Position numbers and translations under genes: made by a program. From Eriocheir sinensis (taxonomy: Eukaryota; Arthropoda; Malacostraca; Decapoda; Varunidae), in the NCBI RefSeq assembly GCF_024679095.1, contig NC_066549.1, positions 9,112,107 through 9,176,106 of the forward strand: a stretch of 64,000 nucleotides of DNA, read 5' to 3'. Under the pieces are notes generated by a model. The model had not been told where the DNA came from and did no database searches. It saw nothing but the letters and a program-made list of their open reading frames with translations. Shown here in pieces: positions 48,461 through 59,992 of the stretch (position 1 is its first letter; every line of letters begins with the position of its first letter).

Positions 48461-49092
48461 GCAGAGGAAGGACGACGGGCTCAGTAAAAGCATAAAGATG
48501 AACAGTTGGTAAAGAGAAAAAGAGATAGAGAGCGCAAGACGAGTGTGAACGAAAGAAAGGATACCAGTGGGCGGGAGGAAGTTAAAAGTGAAGGATCCAA
48601 CAGAAGGAGTGAGTGTGATGGAGGTAGTAAATAGCTGACATATGAGGGGAAGCCAGAGGTGATGAGGGTGTCTGGCAAGGTGCAGGGCGGGGCTGATCCC
48701 GCAGTGGCCAACACCCCACCGGCCAGTTTCATATAGAAATACTATAGAGTGTAAACAAAGAGAAGCCTGGGTTGTCTTAAGAGTAACAAATTAAATATAA
48801 AAAACATTAACAAGGGTATATGCTGACTTTTACAATTTATACCTACTTCTAGTGGATGAGTTGAAAGTTTATAATTAATATTTTCTTTTATTCCTGCCTT
48901 TCATGCTAACAAGGAGCCAGTGTCCAAAGAAAGTGTATTTTTTACTAGTATGTGAGTACATTATAAATAAAATCATAGTCTCATTCACTGTTGGTCTCCT
49001 TCAACCTTTACCCAGAATTAAATAGATGGTAGTACATGAAAGAAAAATATACGAAAGGTATGTAAAAACAAATTTGTTACACCATTAGGACT

Positions 49093-49296
49093 TTATTCAC
49101 TATCACTTTCTCTCCGCCTCTTTGACGACTTCTTGCCCTCCATGATGTCGTTATAACGACGCATTTCTCTGAGCAATGCTTGTTGATTCTGCAGCTGTCT
49201 TTCTCTAAACTCTTTGAGAGTCAGTTCCTTTTCTCTCATGAGAGAATCCAGATCTTGGTGGTATATAGAACACGGGTTCTCCAGCCAGATCAGTGA
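49093..49296 (-). CDS. Unrecognised basic/coiled-coil C-terminus (orphan exon or retrocopy)
   Basis: The frame runs from just after a TGA (49297-49299) to TAA at 49093-49095, 67 codons with no ATG at its start. It reads DLDSLMREKELTLKEFRERQ, LQNQQALLREMRRYNDIM and EGKKSSKRRRESDSE: a charged amphipathic helix, then a basic nuclear-localisation-like tail with an acidic end. The stop overlaps an AATAAA polyadenylation hexamer (GAATAAAG). Amino-acid use is far from the surrounding purine-rich low complexity, which argues for real coding origin. A C-terminal helix after a Myb/SANT-like domain would look like this, but no such domain is visible upstream. No clear acceptor was found. It may be a last exon or a dead retrocopy. 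Confidence 0.4.
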   Translation of the reverse strand, partial: SLIWLENPCSIYHQDLDSLMREKELTLKEFRERQLQNQQALLREMRRYNDIMEGKKSSKRRRESDSE

Positions 49297-50252
49297 TCAA
49301 AACGGATTCTTGTAAATAGAAGATGTTAAGACGTCAAGATTAAGTAAATAGAAGAGATAGACTGCGTGAAAGAGAGAAGGGATTCTAGCGGGTAAAAATG
49401 GGCGAAGTGGTGAGAGACGAAAGATAAGAATGAAGGAAATGAAGAACAAAAGGGAAAGAAGGATGATGGAATAGACGGGGACAGTAGATGGATATAACTA
49501 ATGGAAGAAAGAAGAGTATTAGTTGAAATGGAATGGAAGCGAGGAAACTTTGCTAAAGACAGGAGAAAAAAATAATCGGAGGAAAAACTAGGAAGGAGGG
49601 AAAAATAGTAATAAAAAGAAAGGAACTACCAAGACGAGTAAATGAGAGGTGAAAATATGAGAAAAAAAACTTGAAAAAGGACGGGAGATGGTTGACCGAT
49701 AAAAATAGGAAATGAGTAAGAGGAATTTAGGATCAGAAAGAGAAATGGAGGGTGTGGAGAACACAAAGGACAGGAAGGGATAATGGAAACTTTATAAAAC
49801 ATAGTGGGACTTACGGCAAGAACAAGTTTGGTTGATCAATGCAAGTGAAGCGATGAGTGAAAAAAACACATTTAAGAAAACTGGATAAAAATAAACAAGA
49901 AAAAATATTCAGGTAAAACTACAAATATATAAAGGCCGAAAATTTGACAGAGAGCAAGGGGTATGCAGTAGGAGCAAAGAGAATTGGAAAACATAGAAAA
50001 CGTAATGAAAAGAGCTAACATCGAATGAAGGGATAGATGAATACAAAGAGAAACAAAGATTGAGGAAGCAGTGGATGAAGGAGTATAGAAGAACCATAAT
50101 GTTTAATCAAAGATGCAGTCACCCAAATACGGCCGGTGCATCACTACCTATACCAATGTACATCACCGTCACTGCCCCCCCCCCACCCCACCCTCAGCTG
50201 TATAACAAGAACAGCAATGACGACAGCGACGACGAAATACCTGATTTGTTTA

Positions 50253-50325
<73 letters not shown>

Positions 50326-51918
50326 GCTATTATTATTTTTTTTTCTTAGAATTATTTTTTCTTTAATTATTATTGCAGATGCGCTGCTATGAGATACAAC
50401 TTGTCGGTAGTGGCTCATGCACAAGGGACGGAAGCGCCAGGTCTGGAACACCTCACTCAGGTAAGGATACTTGCTGTGTTTATTATCATGAATGTTAGCT
50501 TGAAAACATATGAACATTATACCTTCCATACATCTCTCCAAAGTATAATAGCAATAATGTGTTTGAGTAGACGTCGGTGTGCATAGAATATAGTATGCTG
50601 TTGTGCTATAATGAATTTCCCATGTATACATCTTCCTTAACCAGGTATGAGTTATGATGTAGTGAAGCATATTTATTAGCTTCCTTTTCTGACGTTCACG
50701 ATACTTGGCGCCACAGCATATCGTGTTTCTCAATCGCTTATTCTCTTCATCTTTCTCTTGTCTTGCCAACCGTCTGTATGTTCCCCATCACCATATCCAT
50801 ATTCCTCCTCTATGGCCTTCCTCATTTCCTCTTGCCTGGCAATGTTACCCAGTGTTACATTCTTTTCATTTCTATCTACATGATCCTGTATACATTAGTG
50901 CCTTACAAAAGCTCTATCCCCAGCACTTCTCATCCCCAAAACCAGAACTATCTCATTCTCGTTTCCCCCACTTTGTTTCCGAAGTCTAATCCGGCCTATC
51001 CTCTCAGACTCATTCCCAATCCTGGCCATCCACATCTCTCTAACGAAAATATTTCCTATAGTCTGTGATAGATTTAGAACAGAAAACGAAATATTTGAAC
51101 AAAGAAAACAATTTATTGGAGCAACTAAACTAAATTTTGTCAGGCCAGCACTACAGAAAACGATTATGTTATTGATGCACGACCGCAGTAAACTCGCACA
51201 GCAGTTTAATTCAGTCGAGATTGAGATGACTAGAGCACGTGTAGTGATGTGCTGAAAATATCGCGAGAAGGAGAAGGACACTGGAGACGGAGCTACCAGA
51301 CAAGAGGTAAAGAGGAGGCCAAAAGAGGAGGTTCATGGATATTTTAGACTTGTTTTTTGGGGTCGCATAAATGTTGAGTTTTCTTTTTGTCTGTAGGTGA
51401 AAAAATAAGAACGAATGAAGGAAATGAAGAACAAAAGGGAAAGAGGGAGGGTGGAATAGACAGGAGCAGGGACAGGACAGGAAAACAATGATAAATTTAG
51501 AAGAGTGACGTAATGCGAGGAAGGGAATGGACGCGATAAAAGTTTGTTATAGAAGGAGGGAATATATATGAAATTATACATCAAATTTACCCAGTCACAA
51601 CCCGTGTCAACAGCATTTTGAAAGTTCCAGACTCACCTGACTCGCACCTGACCTCACTGAATGGTTTAAATCCCCTTTCCTTCTACGGTAGTGGAAAGGG
51701 AGTGTGGGAAGGATGGGAGTGGAGGAGTGGGAAAGAGGTGGAGAGAGAAGGGTGGTGGAGTGATGACATGCTAAGAGGAGTGGAGAAGTGGGTACGGAGA
51801 GATGGCGCAACATTAAGAAAATTAGAGAAAGAGAAAGAAAAAAAATAATTAAGGGAAGGAAGGAAGGGAGAAAAAACATTGAATTAAAAAAAAAGATAAA
51901 TTGCGAGAAAGTAATAAC

Positions 51919-51919
<1 letters not shown>
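49297..51919. other. Non-coding sequence with a dispersed ~58-bp duplicate
   Basis: GAATGAAGGAAATGAAGAAC, then AAAAGGGAAAGARGG and GGAATAGACRGG, is present at 49428-49486 and again at 51413-51470. The left half (49300-50080) is purine-rich. Confidence 0.6.
50253..50326 (+). repeat. (ATT)n microsatellite
   Basis: About 24 ATT units. Confidence 0.97.
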
Positions 51920-51989
<70 letters not shown>

Positions 51990-51996
51990 CCAAAAA

Positions 51997-52089
<93 letters not shown>
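51920..52089 (+). repeat. Compound (GA)n-(TA)n
   Basis: GA 51920-51987 with two interruptions, then TA 51999-52089. Confidence 0.97.
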
Positions 52090-52091
<2 letters not shown>

Positions 52092-53604
52092 ACCTTCATG
52101 AAGACAAACTCAAGGAAGTTGAAACAATTAGTATAAAAAGTTACTGCAGCAGATAGTGTTCTATGAAAACGATGAAGTCGCGTTTATGAGTCATTGCAAA
52201 TAGGAAAGCATATTACTTTTTTTCCATTCCAACCCCTTCTGTAATGGGACGCCAATCTATTTGAGTGGCGAGCATTTCCATGAAGAGCAAGAGAATAAGA
52301 GAAAACAATAAGAACAGTATTTTAGTTTCCTAATGCCATAATAATGTTTAGGTGAGTCACCGCTTCATAGTTCTCTGTGTTGCCTCCAAGCGGCGTCCAT
52401 ACCGACCGTTGCCTTGACGACCGTTGTCAGGACGCTGACGCTGTCGGCCAGGTATGCCTGTAGTACCTGCTTCCGGGCAATAGTATTTACACCTACACCT
52501 ACGTGGTTGGTGCTGGCGCTGCTGTCAACACACACCTTTCCTCTGACGACATCGTGGCGGCAACTGGCGTGCAGGTGTGTAGGGAGCTCGGCTGTGTGCT
52601 GCGTCACCTGGCCAGGCCGTGTTTGCCCCTTACATTAATGATGAGCGTTGGATGCCTCCTTTGTGTACCTACTTTATTACTCAAATGGGGTCTCTGGAAG
52701 GAGGGTTTTTCCTTGTTGCCTCAAGGTATTCGAGGATCAGGGGGGGATCTAACTTTTTCCTCTCACGTACGCTCCTGCAGTAAGCACCTCACTGCTCCGG
52801 TGTGCTGAGGATTTATCATGTGATGGAGTGACATGGAGGAGTGATAGGAAGAATGAAAGGGAAATCTCGGGATATTTTTGACCTTGTAAAGACTAATGGA
52901 CTGGACGACGGTCATTCAACTCTCACAGCAGCACACGAGAGACTTAGAACACAGCACCGGAAAATATTACACCATCAGTTAGGGCGTGTCCGCCAGTTAA
53001 TACGCAGCATTTCAAAGAATACTCACATCAGAGGGAAAAAACGTATACAGTCTTTACTTTGACAACTGTTCATTTTGATATCTCAGCTGGTTTTTTTTTT
53101 CTTGATGCGAGAACTTGTTGTAATGCTGCTCACTTATCAACAAGCATAACCTCCTTGAGCAGCGAACACCCGGGATATACCAACATTTCAAAATAGTGCA
53201 CAAGATCGTAGTAGAACGCAACCGGAGCATAACGTCGACACATAGCACTGTAACATAAAACCAATGCGAATGTTCTACGATGCAAATGAATACATGAGCC
53301 GGAATTTCACACCATCGTATATAGCACATGATCGAGACACTACACAGCATGCATCATAACCATAACAGCAGTAGTCTGAAGAGCATAGAACAAACGAAAC
53401 AGATTCATCATCCCCCCCCTCCCACCACCACACACACACACACTTTGATCAATACGTACTTCAGATATTCCTTACAAATGGAGACAGACATCGTGTTTTC
53501 TTTGTGTGTAGATAAAACTTTTTAACCAAACCAATCTTGAAAAACAAAAACATACACAGCTGATATCTGCCAGCGACACGCGAACCACTCATCCGTAAGA
53601 ACGC
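52090..53604. other. Non-coding sequence, nothing firmly recognised
   Basis: 52370-52640 has balanced, GC-richer composition and open frames on both strands, but no splice-bounded or recognisable peptide. Confidence 0.4.
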
Positions 53605-54260
53605 AATATAAGAACATAAGAACATAAGAACGTAAGGAGTCTGCAAGAGGCCGGTTGGCCTCTACAAGGCAGCTCCTGTACACTCAACCCCACCTTACCT
53701 CACCATCCATGGCTTTATCTAACCTCTTCTTGAATGTATCTATGGTATTGGCACCCACAACATGGCTCCCAAGCCTGTTCCATTCGTCCACCTCCCTATT
53801 GGTGAACCAATTCTTGCCTATGTCTTTGTTGAGTCTGAATTTGTCTAACTTAAAACCATTTCCACGCGTCCTACCTGGCTCTTTCACTCTCAAAATTTTA
53901 TTGACATCCCCTTTATTAAATCCCTTCATCCATTTATAAACTTCGATCAAGTCTCCTCCCACCCTTCGCCTTTCTAGAGAGTGTAGATTTAACTGCTTCA
54001 ACCTGTCTTCATAAGGCAAGTTTCTCACCCCCTGAATCATCGTTGTCATCCTCCTCTGTACAGATTCTAACATCTTGATATCCATTCTATAGTAGGGGGA
54101 CCAGAACTGAACTGCATAATCGAGATGAGGTCTAACTAGTGCTAAGTAAAGTTTGAGGATGACTTCAGCGCTCCTATTGCTCACGCCCCTTGAGATGAAA
54201 CCTAGTACTCTGTTTGCCCGATTTTTAGCCTGAATGCATTGAGCCCTAGGACGAAACAAT
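53605..54260 (-). mobile_element. CR1/L2-like LINE, 5'-truncated 3' end
   Basis: An open minus-strand frame (stop at 53684) reads QAKNRANRVLGFISRGVSNR and continues through VILKLYLALVRPHLDYAVQF, W-SPYYRMDIKMLESVQRRMT, LPYEDRLKQLNLHSLERRR and WNRLGSHVVGANTIDTFKKR to LDKAMDGEVRWG. This is the conserved region after the RT palm in CR1/L2-type non-LTR elements (LVRPxLDYAVQFWSP). About 45 nt after the stop comes the 3' UTR TAGAGGCCAACCGGCCTC, and then a tail of 8-bp repeats (AAGAACAT on the plus strand, 53611-53638), the usual end of this clade. The frame is uninterrupted for nearly 200 codons, so the copy is fairly young. The 5' end stops near 54260. Upstream frames show no RT. Confidence 0.85.
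53686..54260 (-). pseudogene. LINE reverse transcriptase, C-terminal part only
   Basis: This is the coding part of the LINE above. It lacks the catalytic FADD box and the endonuclease, which would lie upstream. What remains is the thumb-like segment with LYLALVRPHLDYAVQFWSPY, the QRRMTTMIQG motif and the terminal NRLGSHVVGANTIDTFKKRL. The apparent start in the PPASLFRPRA part is probably host sequence or a diverged junction, and translation from there is not expected. Confidence 0.75.
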
Positions 54261-55382
<1,122 letters not shown>

Positions 55383-55531
55383 CACATACGCATAGGGATC
55401 AGTAGGCGGATAAAAGAATATGTACAACATTTAATCACGCATTGAGATTATTACCTCATAAATAGTCACTTCAAAAGACCTTAGATAACGCCATTTTACC
55501 TTTTAATTAACTTTCCCTTATAACTTTTCAG

Positions 55532-55697
55532 GTACACAGTCTTCCTCTAACGACCATAAGGAGAAGAAACAGCACCAATATCTGACACACGAGGTCCTTT
55601 TGAGTCTCCTGCCGCCACGATACTGAGGAGGCAAAACGCTGTGAGTGAGGAGCCGCCCTCGGGAGCCAGGCTGGGCGGCCTTCAGAGCCAGCGTGCC
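55532..55697 (+). other. Probable 5' UTR part of the first recognised CCDC170-like exon
   Basis: A pyrimidine-rich run ending TAACTTTTCAG at 55521-55531 looks like a 3' splice site, so an upstream non-coding exon probably exists and is not identified. From 55532 the downstream reading frame is closed by TAA at 55557-55559. It is then open without an ATG until 55698, so the stretch is read as leader. If a non-AUG start or a spliced-in upstream exon is used, residues from 55560 on could be translated. Confidence 0.45.
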
Positions 55698-55866
55698 ATG
55701 TCGGTGTTCCGGCAAGAGAGCCTGTCGGAGGAGGTCAACAGGGAGAGTGCCACTTTCACCACCGTGGCCGGAGGTAGCGTGGCCCTCCAGTTCAAGGCTT
55801 CCATTTCATCCACTTCATCCTCATCCACGCAGACCACCAGCGAGACGGTTGTTCAGCGCATGGTGG
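55698..55866 (+). CDS. CCDC170: CCDC170-like coding exon 1 (putative start exon)
   Basis: The ATG at 55698 is the first in-frame ATG after the stop at 55557 and sits in GCGTGCC-ATG-TCG. It opens a frame beginning MSVFRQESLSEEVNRES and running into a Ser/Thr-rich stretch (SSTSSSSTQTT) that looks disordered. The exon ends at ATG GTG G before GTGAGT at 55867, a strong donor, leaving one base of a split Gly codon. A possible GTG start at 55641 in the same frame is not favoured. Beyond this exon the same frame continues open, but codon use becomes Gly-rich and repetitive, as expected for intron. Homology of this N-terminal part to CCDC170 is not visible to me. It is assigned to the gene by frame continuity. 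Confidence 0.6.
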
Positions 55867-56109
55867 GTGAGTGCTTGGGGGATAGGTCGGGAAGGGTGGG
55901 GGATGTGCTTGCTGCGGGGGAAGGGGGGCATTATGCGCTGAGTGAGTACAGCGATAATGAAGGAAAGGCACGCCGTCTGACACATCTAGAACACTCATCT
56001 AACTTAAAGCATGGGGTTGATGTGTATATTACAGTGGATTAAGGCAATCTTGTGCCGGCTGCTCTCTCTTCATGAAGTAAGCAAGCTAAATTGTCGCCTC
56101 GTCGGACAG

Positions 56110-56303
56110 GGATGGGCGTGCAGACCTCCGGTAATTGCGAGGGCATGGTAGGCGGCAACCCGTCCCAACCGCTATACGACCATGCCCCCACCACCTCCAC
56201 CCCGTCCTCCGCGGCCCACGCCCCTCCACACACCTACCCTTCCTCCCACCCCGCCCTGGCGCCCACACCTGACTGGACGCTCGCCGGGATCCTCGACGTG
56301 AAG
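56110..56303 (+). CDS. CCDC170: CCDC170-like coding exon 2
   Basis: The acceptor is CGTCGGACAG at 56100-56109. The first two bases complete the Gly codon left open by exon 1, and the frame then reads MGVQTSGNCEGMVGGN and so on. The middle is rich in Pro, His, Ser and Thr (AAHAPPHTYPSSHPA), with no predicted helix, and ends DWTLAGILDVK. The donor is AAG-GTGAAC at 56304. The exon is 194 nt and ends in phase 0. It has GC-rich third positions like the other exons, unlike the AT-rich intron around it. No domain is recognised. It probably forms a flexible linker ahead of the coiled coil. Confidence 0.6.
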
Positions 56304-56499
56304 GTGAACGTTACAGGCACTGGTTGTTGTGCTTGCATCGATTTATTATTATACCTTATCTATTTATCAATTCATTTATTCATTTACCCACTTATATATT
56401 TTTCAGGCCACGTACTTCCTTATTAATTTATGCATGGTAATTTTACTGGGCTGCATATACACACCGAACAGCAAAAATACAAATAAAAGTCTAGTCATT

Positions 56500-57010
56500 A
56501 TATTCATCCATCCATCCATCCATACGAACATACATATATCTATACAAACATATAGATAGAGAGACAGACAAAGTTACAGACAAACAAATGGACGAGTAGG
56601 AATAGCTGGGTACCTGGATTATATATATTTTGCAAGTTGGGGCAGCTAGATATAATTGGGCAAGCTGAGGCAGTGTATACCTGGGTACACACTTACATAG
56701 AATTTATGTAACTGTGTGCCTACCTACATATATAACTGCCTAAGTTTCTATCTATGTCATAAATAGATGGACAGACTGAAATACGAAAAGATAGCAAGTT
56801 AGATGAATAGACAGGTAGAGATAGTTGGATAGGTAGGTAGGTTGGATAGGTAGGTAGATAGGTAGACAGATAGTTAGGTTAATGAAAAAATAGATACATA
56901 GATAGACAAATTAAAAGATAGATTAATAAAAGGATAAATAGATAAATACGTTGACGGCTGAATTAATAGATAGATACGTAGATAGATAAATAAATAGTTA
57001 AAATGACAGA
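56500..57010 (+). repeat. Degenerate GATA/TAGA/CATC tetranucleotide tract
   Basis: ATCC repeats, then imperfect GATAGATA, TAGGTAGG and ATAGATAG words fill most of the intron between CCDC170-like exons 2 and 3. Confidence 0.85.
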
Positions 57011-57141
57011 TCAACAAACAATCAGACGAACATAACTCGTATACAACCTGTCCTAAGACCTCTGTTCAGGCAGCGAGATTCACTTTCATACTGACACTTC
57101 CCCACGCGTCCCTCGCACCGGCCGGCCCTCCCCGCGTGAAG

Positions 57142-57234
57142 GACAACACGGCGGGCCTCGAGGGGGATCTGCGCAGGAAGGACCAGCTGATCGAGGAGCT
57201 CATCAAGATGCACCCCAGCCACGGCCTCAACAAG
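57142..57234 (+). CDS. CCDC170: CCDC170-like coding exon 3 (acceptor ambiguous: 57142 or 57070)
   Basis: The segment encodes DNTAGLEGDLRRKDQLIE and continues EELIKMHPSHGLNK, the start of the charged helical region. The donor AAG-GTATGT at 57235 is strong and phase 0. Two in-frame acceptors are possible: GCGTGAAG before 57142 (preceded by a C/T-rich tract) or TCTGTTCAG before 57070. The second would add exactly 24 codons and is the better CAG consensus. Both keep the frame, so NAGNAG-like or alternative use cannot be excluded. The shorter form is given because the added residues (FTFILTLP) look hydrophobic and unlike the neighbouring sequence. Confidence 0.6.
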
Positions 57235-57319
57235 GTATGTGGAGAAACATTTTTGTCGCCTTGTGTCGCTATTCTAATGAATACTCTGACCTGAACCTGT
57301 TAACTGCATACATTTCTCC

Positions 57320-57510
57320 ACCCCTCCCGCGGCCCCGCTGCACAAATCTTCTACTCAGTCTTATACCTTGCTGTCAATCTTACTAACGAATGAGTTAACC
57401 AGCATCAGTCTTTCATTGTTTTCGCTGGTAAACTCTGGAACAGTATTTCCTCCTTCCTTCGACTTGAACTCTTTTTAGAAGGGATCATCAAGACACCTCT
57501 AAGCACAAAT
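57320..57510 (+). mobile_element. Degenerate LINE 3' fragment in the CCDC170-like intron
   Basis: CCTCCCGCGGCCCCGCTGCAC at the left end, GAGTTAACCAGCATCAG with TCTTTCA, GGTAAACTCTGGAACAGTAT and CGACTTGAACTCTTTT match in the same order the plus-strand LINE at 60661-60835. Stops and small gaps show it is old. It lies about 90 bp after the donor of exon 3. Confidence 0.65.
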
Positions 57511-58910
57511 TAGGTAATCTCTTTTGGCATATATATTTTTCATATTGTGATGAACACTGTGTAGGCATTTTTCATATATTATATTCTTACACTCAACCTT
57601 CTACCTCTACGTTCCCGTTTACCGTGAAAAGAAAAATGGCGGTGACCTTCGCATGGCACTGTTTTGATATGACATGATAAAGTGTATCTTTACTTGGTGC
57701 TGCTCGGCGAGGCGTGGGTGGGAGCTTGCTGGCCTTTAGGTGAAAATGCTGTTGCAGATGCAGGTGTCCTGAGATGGAATATTGATACTGGTTTTGTTTT
57801 ACACCAGTGATGGACAGTCGGAAATGTGCGAATGACCGGCAGAAAACCCGGAATAAGGGTTGTAAAGGCGAGACACATACATATTGTCTGTAAAGAACAT
57901 AATGATTCAGTGTAAGAGAGGATGAGTATATTGACAAAATGTCTAATTTCATAATATGGATCACAGAAAATGAAGTAAAAAATATTGGTACAAAGAATAT
58001 GTGCACTATAACATATTCAGACTTCGTTCTTGTTGTTGCCGCCAGTGCCACGCAGGCTGAGTAATACAGATTTGATGGCAAGAGCCTCGCCAGGCACACC
58101 AAGGTAATAACGTTATTTTTATCTACCTTCTTGGCTCGTATGCGTCCCTTATAGGAGCGAACATTCCCCATGTATTCAATACCCTTCTGGCGCTTGCTCC
58201 TTTTCTTTGACTAGAGTTAAGTTCCCTCACTCACCAAAAAATGTCGGAGGGAAAATATCACTAATACGTGCATCATCACGTTTACAAAGTTTATAAAGAA
58301 GTAAAGTGCATACAACTTTCCTAGAGAAGACCTTCAAGATAACATAGCAACTGTTATATTACTGCATTGGAAGCCTTTCAAGAAATCTTAATTTGTTTTA
58401 AATTTTGGTGAATCGTGTATATAATTAAGATACATAGATAATTAACTTTATGGTCAAGAAACATCTTCAAAATCAATGAAATCAACATTAGATAAGGGAC
58501 ACTGTCGGTGTAGCCATTACAATACCGTTTTATGGAGGAAAAGAGACTTAAATCATGTATATATTGATGATCGTATAATGTAGTCTTTTTTATGGTGCTT
58601 CTCCACTGTCCTAAGAACAGGGAGGGGAGGAGTTATTTATATCCCATGGTCAACCAAACACAAGGGTGTTCAGTTTTGAACGAAATAGTGTTATTTCTAC
58701 GGTCATAAAAAAAACTCGATGGATTCATAATGCTTGAGATTCTATTCCTGCTGAAGGACAAGTTGGAGGCTCTCATGTGTGTGGATCACAATGGTCACTA
58801 AATATCCTCGGTCTATCCTTAACCCCTTCCCGGCGGCAGGGCAGATGCATGTACTACCAAAAAAAAAATCGTCTCTGTATAGACGCTGTCGACTTTCATC
58901 CATACGTGTG

Positions 58911-58930
58911 TATATATATATATCTATATA

Positions 58931-58992
<62 letters not shown>
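58911..58992 (+). repeat. (TA)n inside the piggyBac-like element
   Basis: TA with two ATC interruptions, adjacent to the 3' tail of the antisense LINE. Confidence 0.95.
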
Positions 58993-58995
<3 letters not shown>

Positions 58996-59015
58996 TTATT
59001 TTTGATTTTTTTTTT

Positions 59016-59745
59016 TTACAGCTAAGGAGAAAGTTCAAGGGCGTAAAGAAAAAAAAAAAGCCCGCTACTCACTGCTCCTGAATAGAGGTCAAAGGAGTGT
59101 CCAAAAAGAGAGGTCAATTTCGGGAGGAGAGGTGTCCTGATACCCTCCTCTTGAAAGAGTTCAAGTCGTAGGCAGGAGGAAATACAGATGAAGGAAGATT
59201 GTTCCAGAGTTTACCAGCGTGAGGGATGAAAGAGTGAAGATGCTGGTTGACTCTTGCATAAGGGGTTTGGACAGTATAGGGATGAGCATAAGTAGAAAGT
59301 CGTGTGCAGCGGGGCCGCGGAAGGGGGTAGGCATGCAGTTAGCAAGCTCAGAAGAGCAGTCAGCATGAAAATATCGATAGAAGATAGAAAGAGAGGCAAC
59401 ATGACGGCGGAATTTGAGAGGTAGAAGACTATCAGTATGAGGAGGAGAGTTGATGAGACGAAGAGCCTTTGACTTCACTCTGTCAAGAAGAGCTGTGTGA
59501 GTGGACCCCCCCCTTCCCCCCCCCCCCCACACACACACACATGAGATGCATACTCCATACGAGGGCGGACAAGGCTCCTGTAAAAGGATAGCAACTATGC
59601 GGGGGAGAAGAACTGGTGGAGACGGAACAGAACGCCCAGCCTAGAGGAAGCTGATTTGGTAAGAGATGAGATATGAAGTTTCCAGTTGAGATTTTGAGTT
59701 AAGGATAGACCGAGAATGTTTAATGTTGAAGAATATATAGATTCC
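59016..59745 (-). mobile_element. Antisense LINE 3' copy inserted inside the piggyBac-like element
   Basis: Read on the minus strand, the frame STLNILGLSLTQNLNWKLHI, then SSLTKSASSRLGVLFRLHQ and (after frameshifts) GGSTHTALLDRVKSKALRL, then PLKFRRHVASLSIFYRYF, is the same LINE family as the split plus-strand copy. The 3' UTR block complementary to GCCCGCTACTCACTGCTCCTG lies at 59060-59080, and the A-rich tail abuts a (TA)n array at 58911-58992. A C-run at 59509-59530 interrupts the frame. The 5' end is truncated near 59745, where piggyBac subterminal sequence resumes. Confidence 0.7.
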
Positions 59746-59839
59746 CCGCAAGTGGGCATTCCAGATTGACGTCTATATATAGACTCTGCCGCAAAACTGA
59801 ACAAACATTTGACTCTATATATAGATGTTATTTATGTTT

Positions 59840-59992
59840 GATTGGTTATTTGTATATTGATATATTTATGTGAAGGTTTAGACTCTGTATCAGTGTAATC
59901 ACTGACAGTAGATGAGTCAGAATCATCAAAAACATCCTCAGTACCAAAGAAGTCATTTCTTCCGTCTTAAGAGGTCTCTTTCTCCTTGACAT
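59840..59992 (-). pseudogene. N-terminal remnant of a piggyBac-like transposase
   Basis: The minus-strand ATG at 59992-59990 starts MSRRKRPLKT, a short basic start. A one-base shift into the next frame then gives an acidic stretch DGRNDFFGTEDVFDDSDSST followed by VSDYTDTESKPSH, stopping near 59841. A basic start followed by an acidic, low-complexity N-terminal region before the catalytic DDD domain is usual for piggyBac/PGBD proteins. The catalytic domain is absent here. The assignment rests mainly on the surrounding TIR/TTAA structure. The peptide alone would not identify the family. Confidence 0.5.

Noticed and set aside
52365..52808. Possible exon with frames on both strands
   Set aside because: GC-richer, but no peptide is recognisable and no acceptor/donor pair fits a frame.
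55641..55697. Upstream GTG start for the CCDC170-like protein
   Set aside because: Non-AUG start without evidence. The in-frame ATG at 55698 is preferred.
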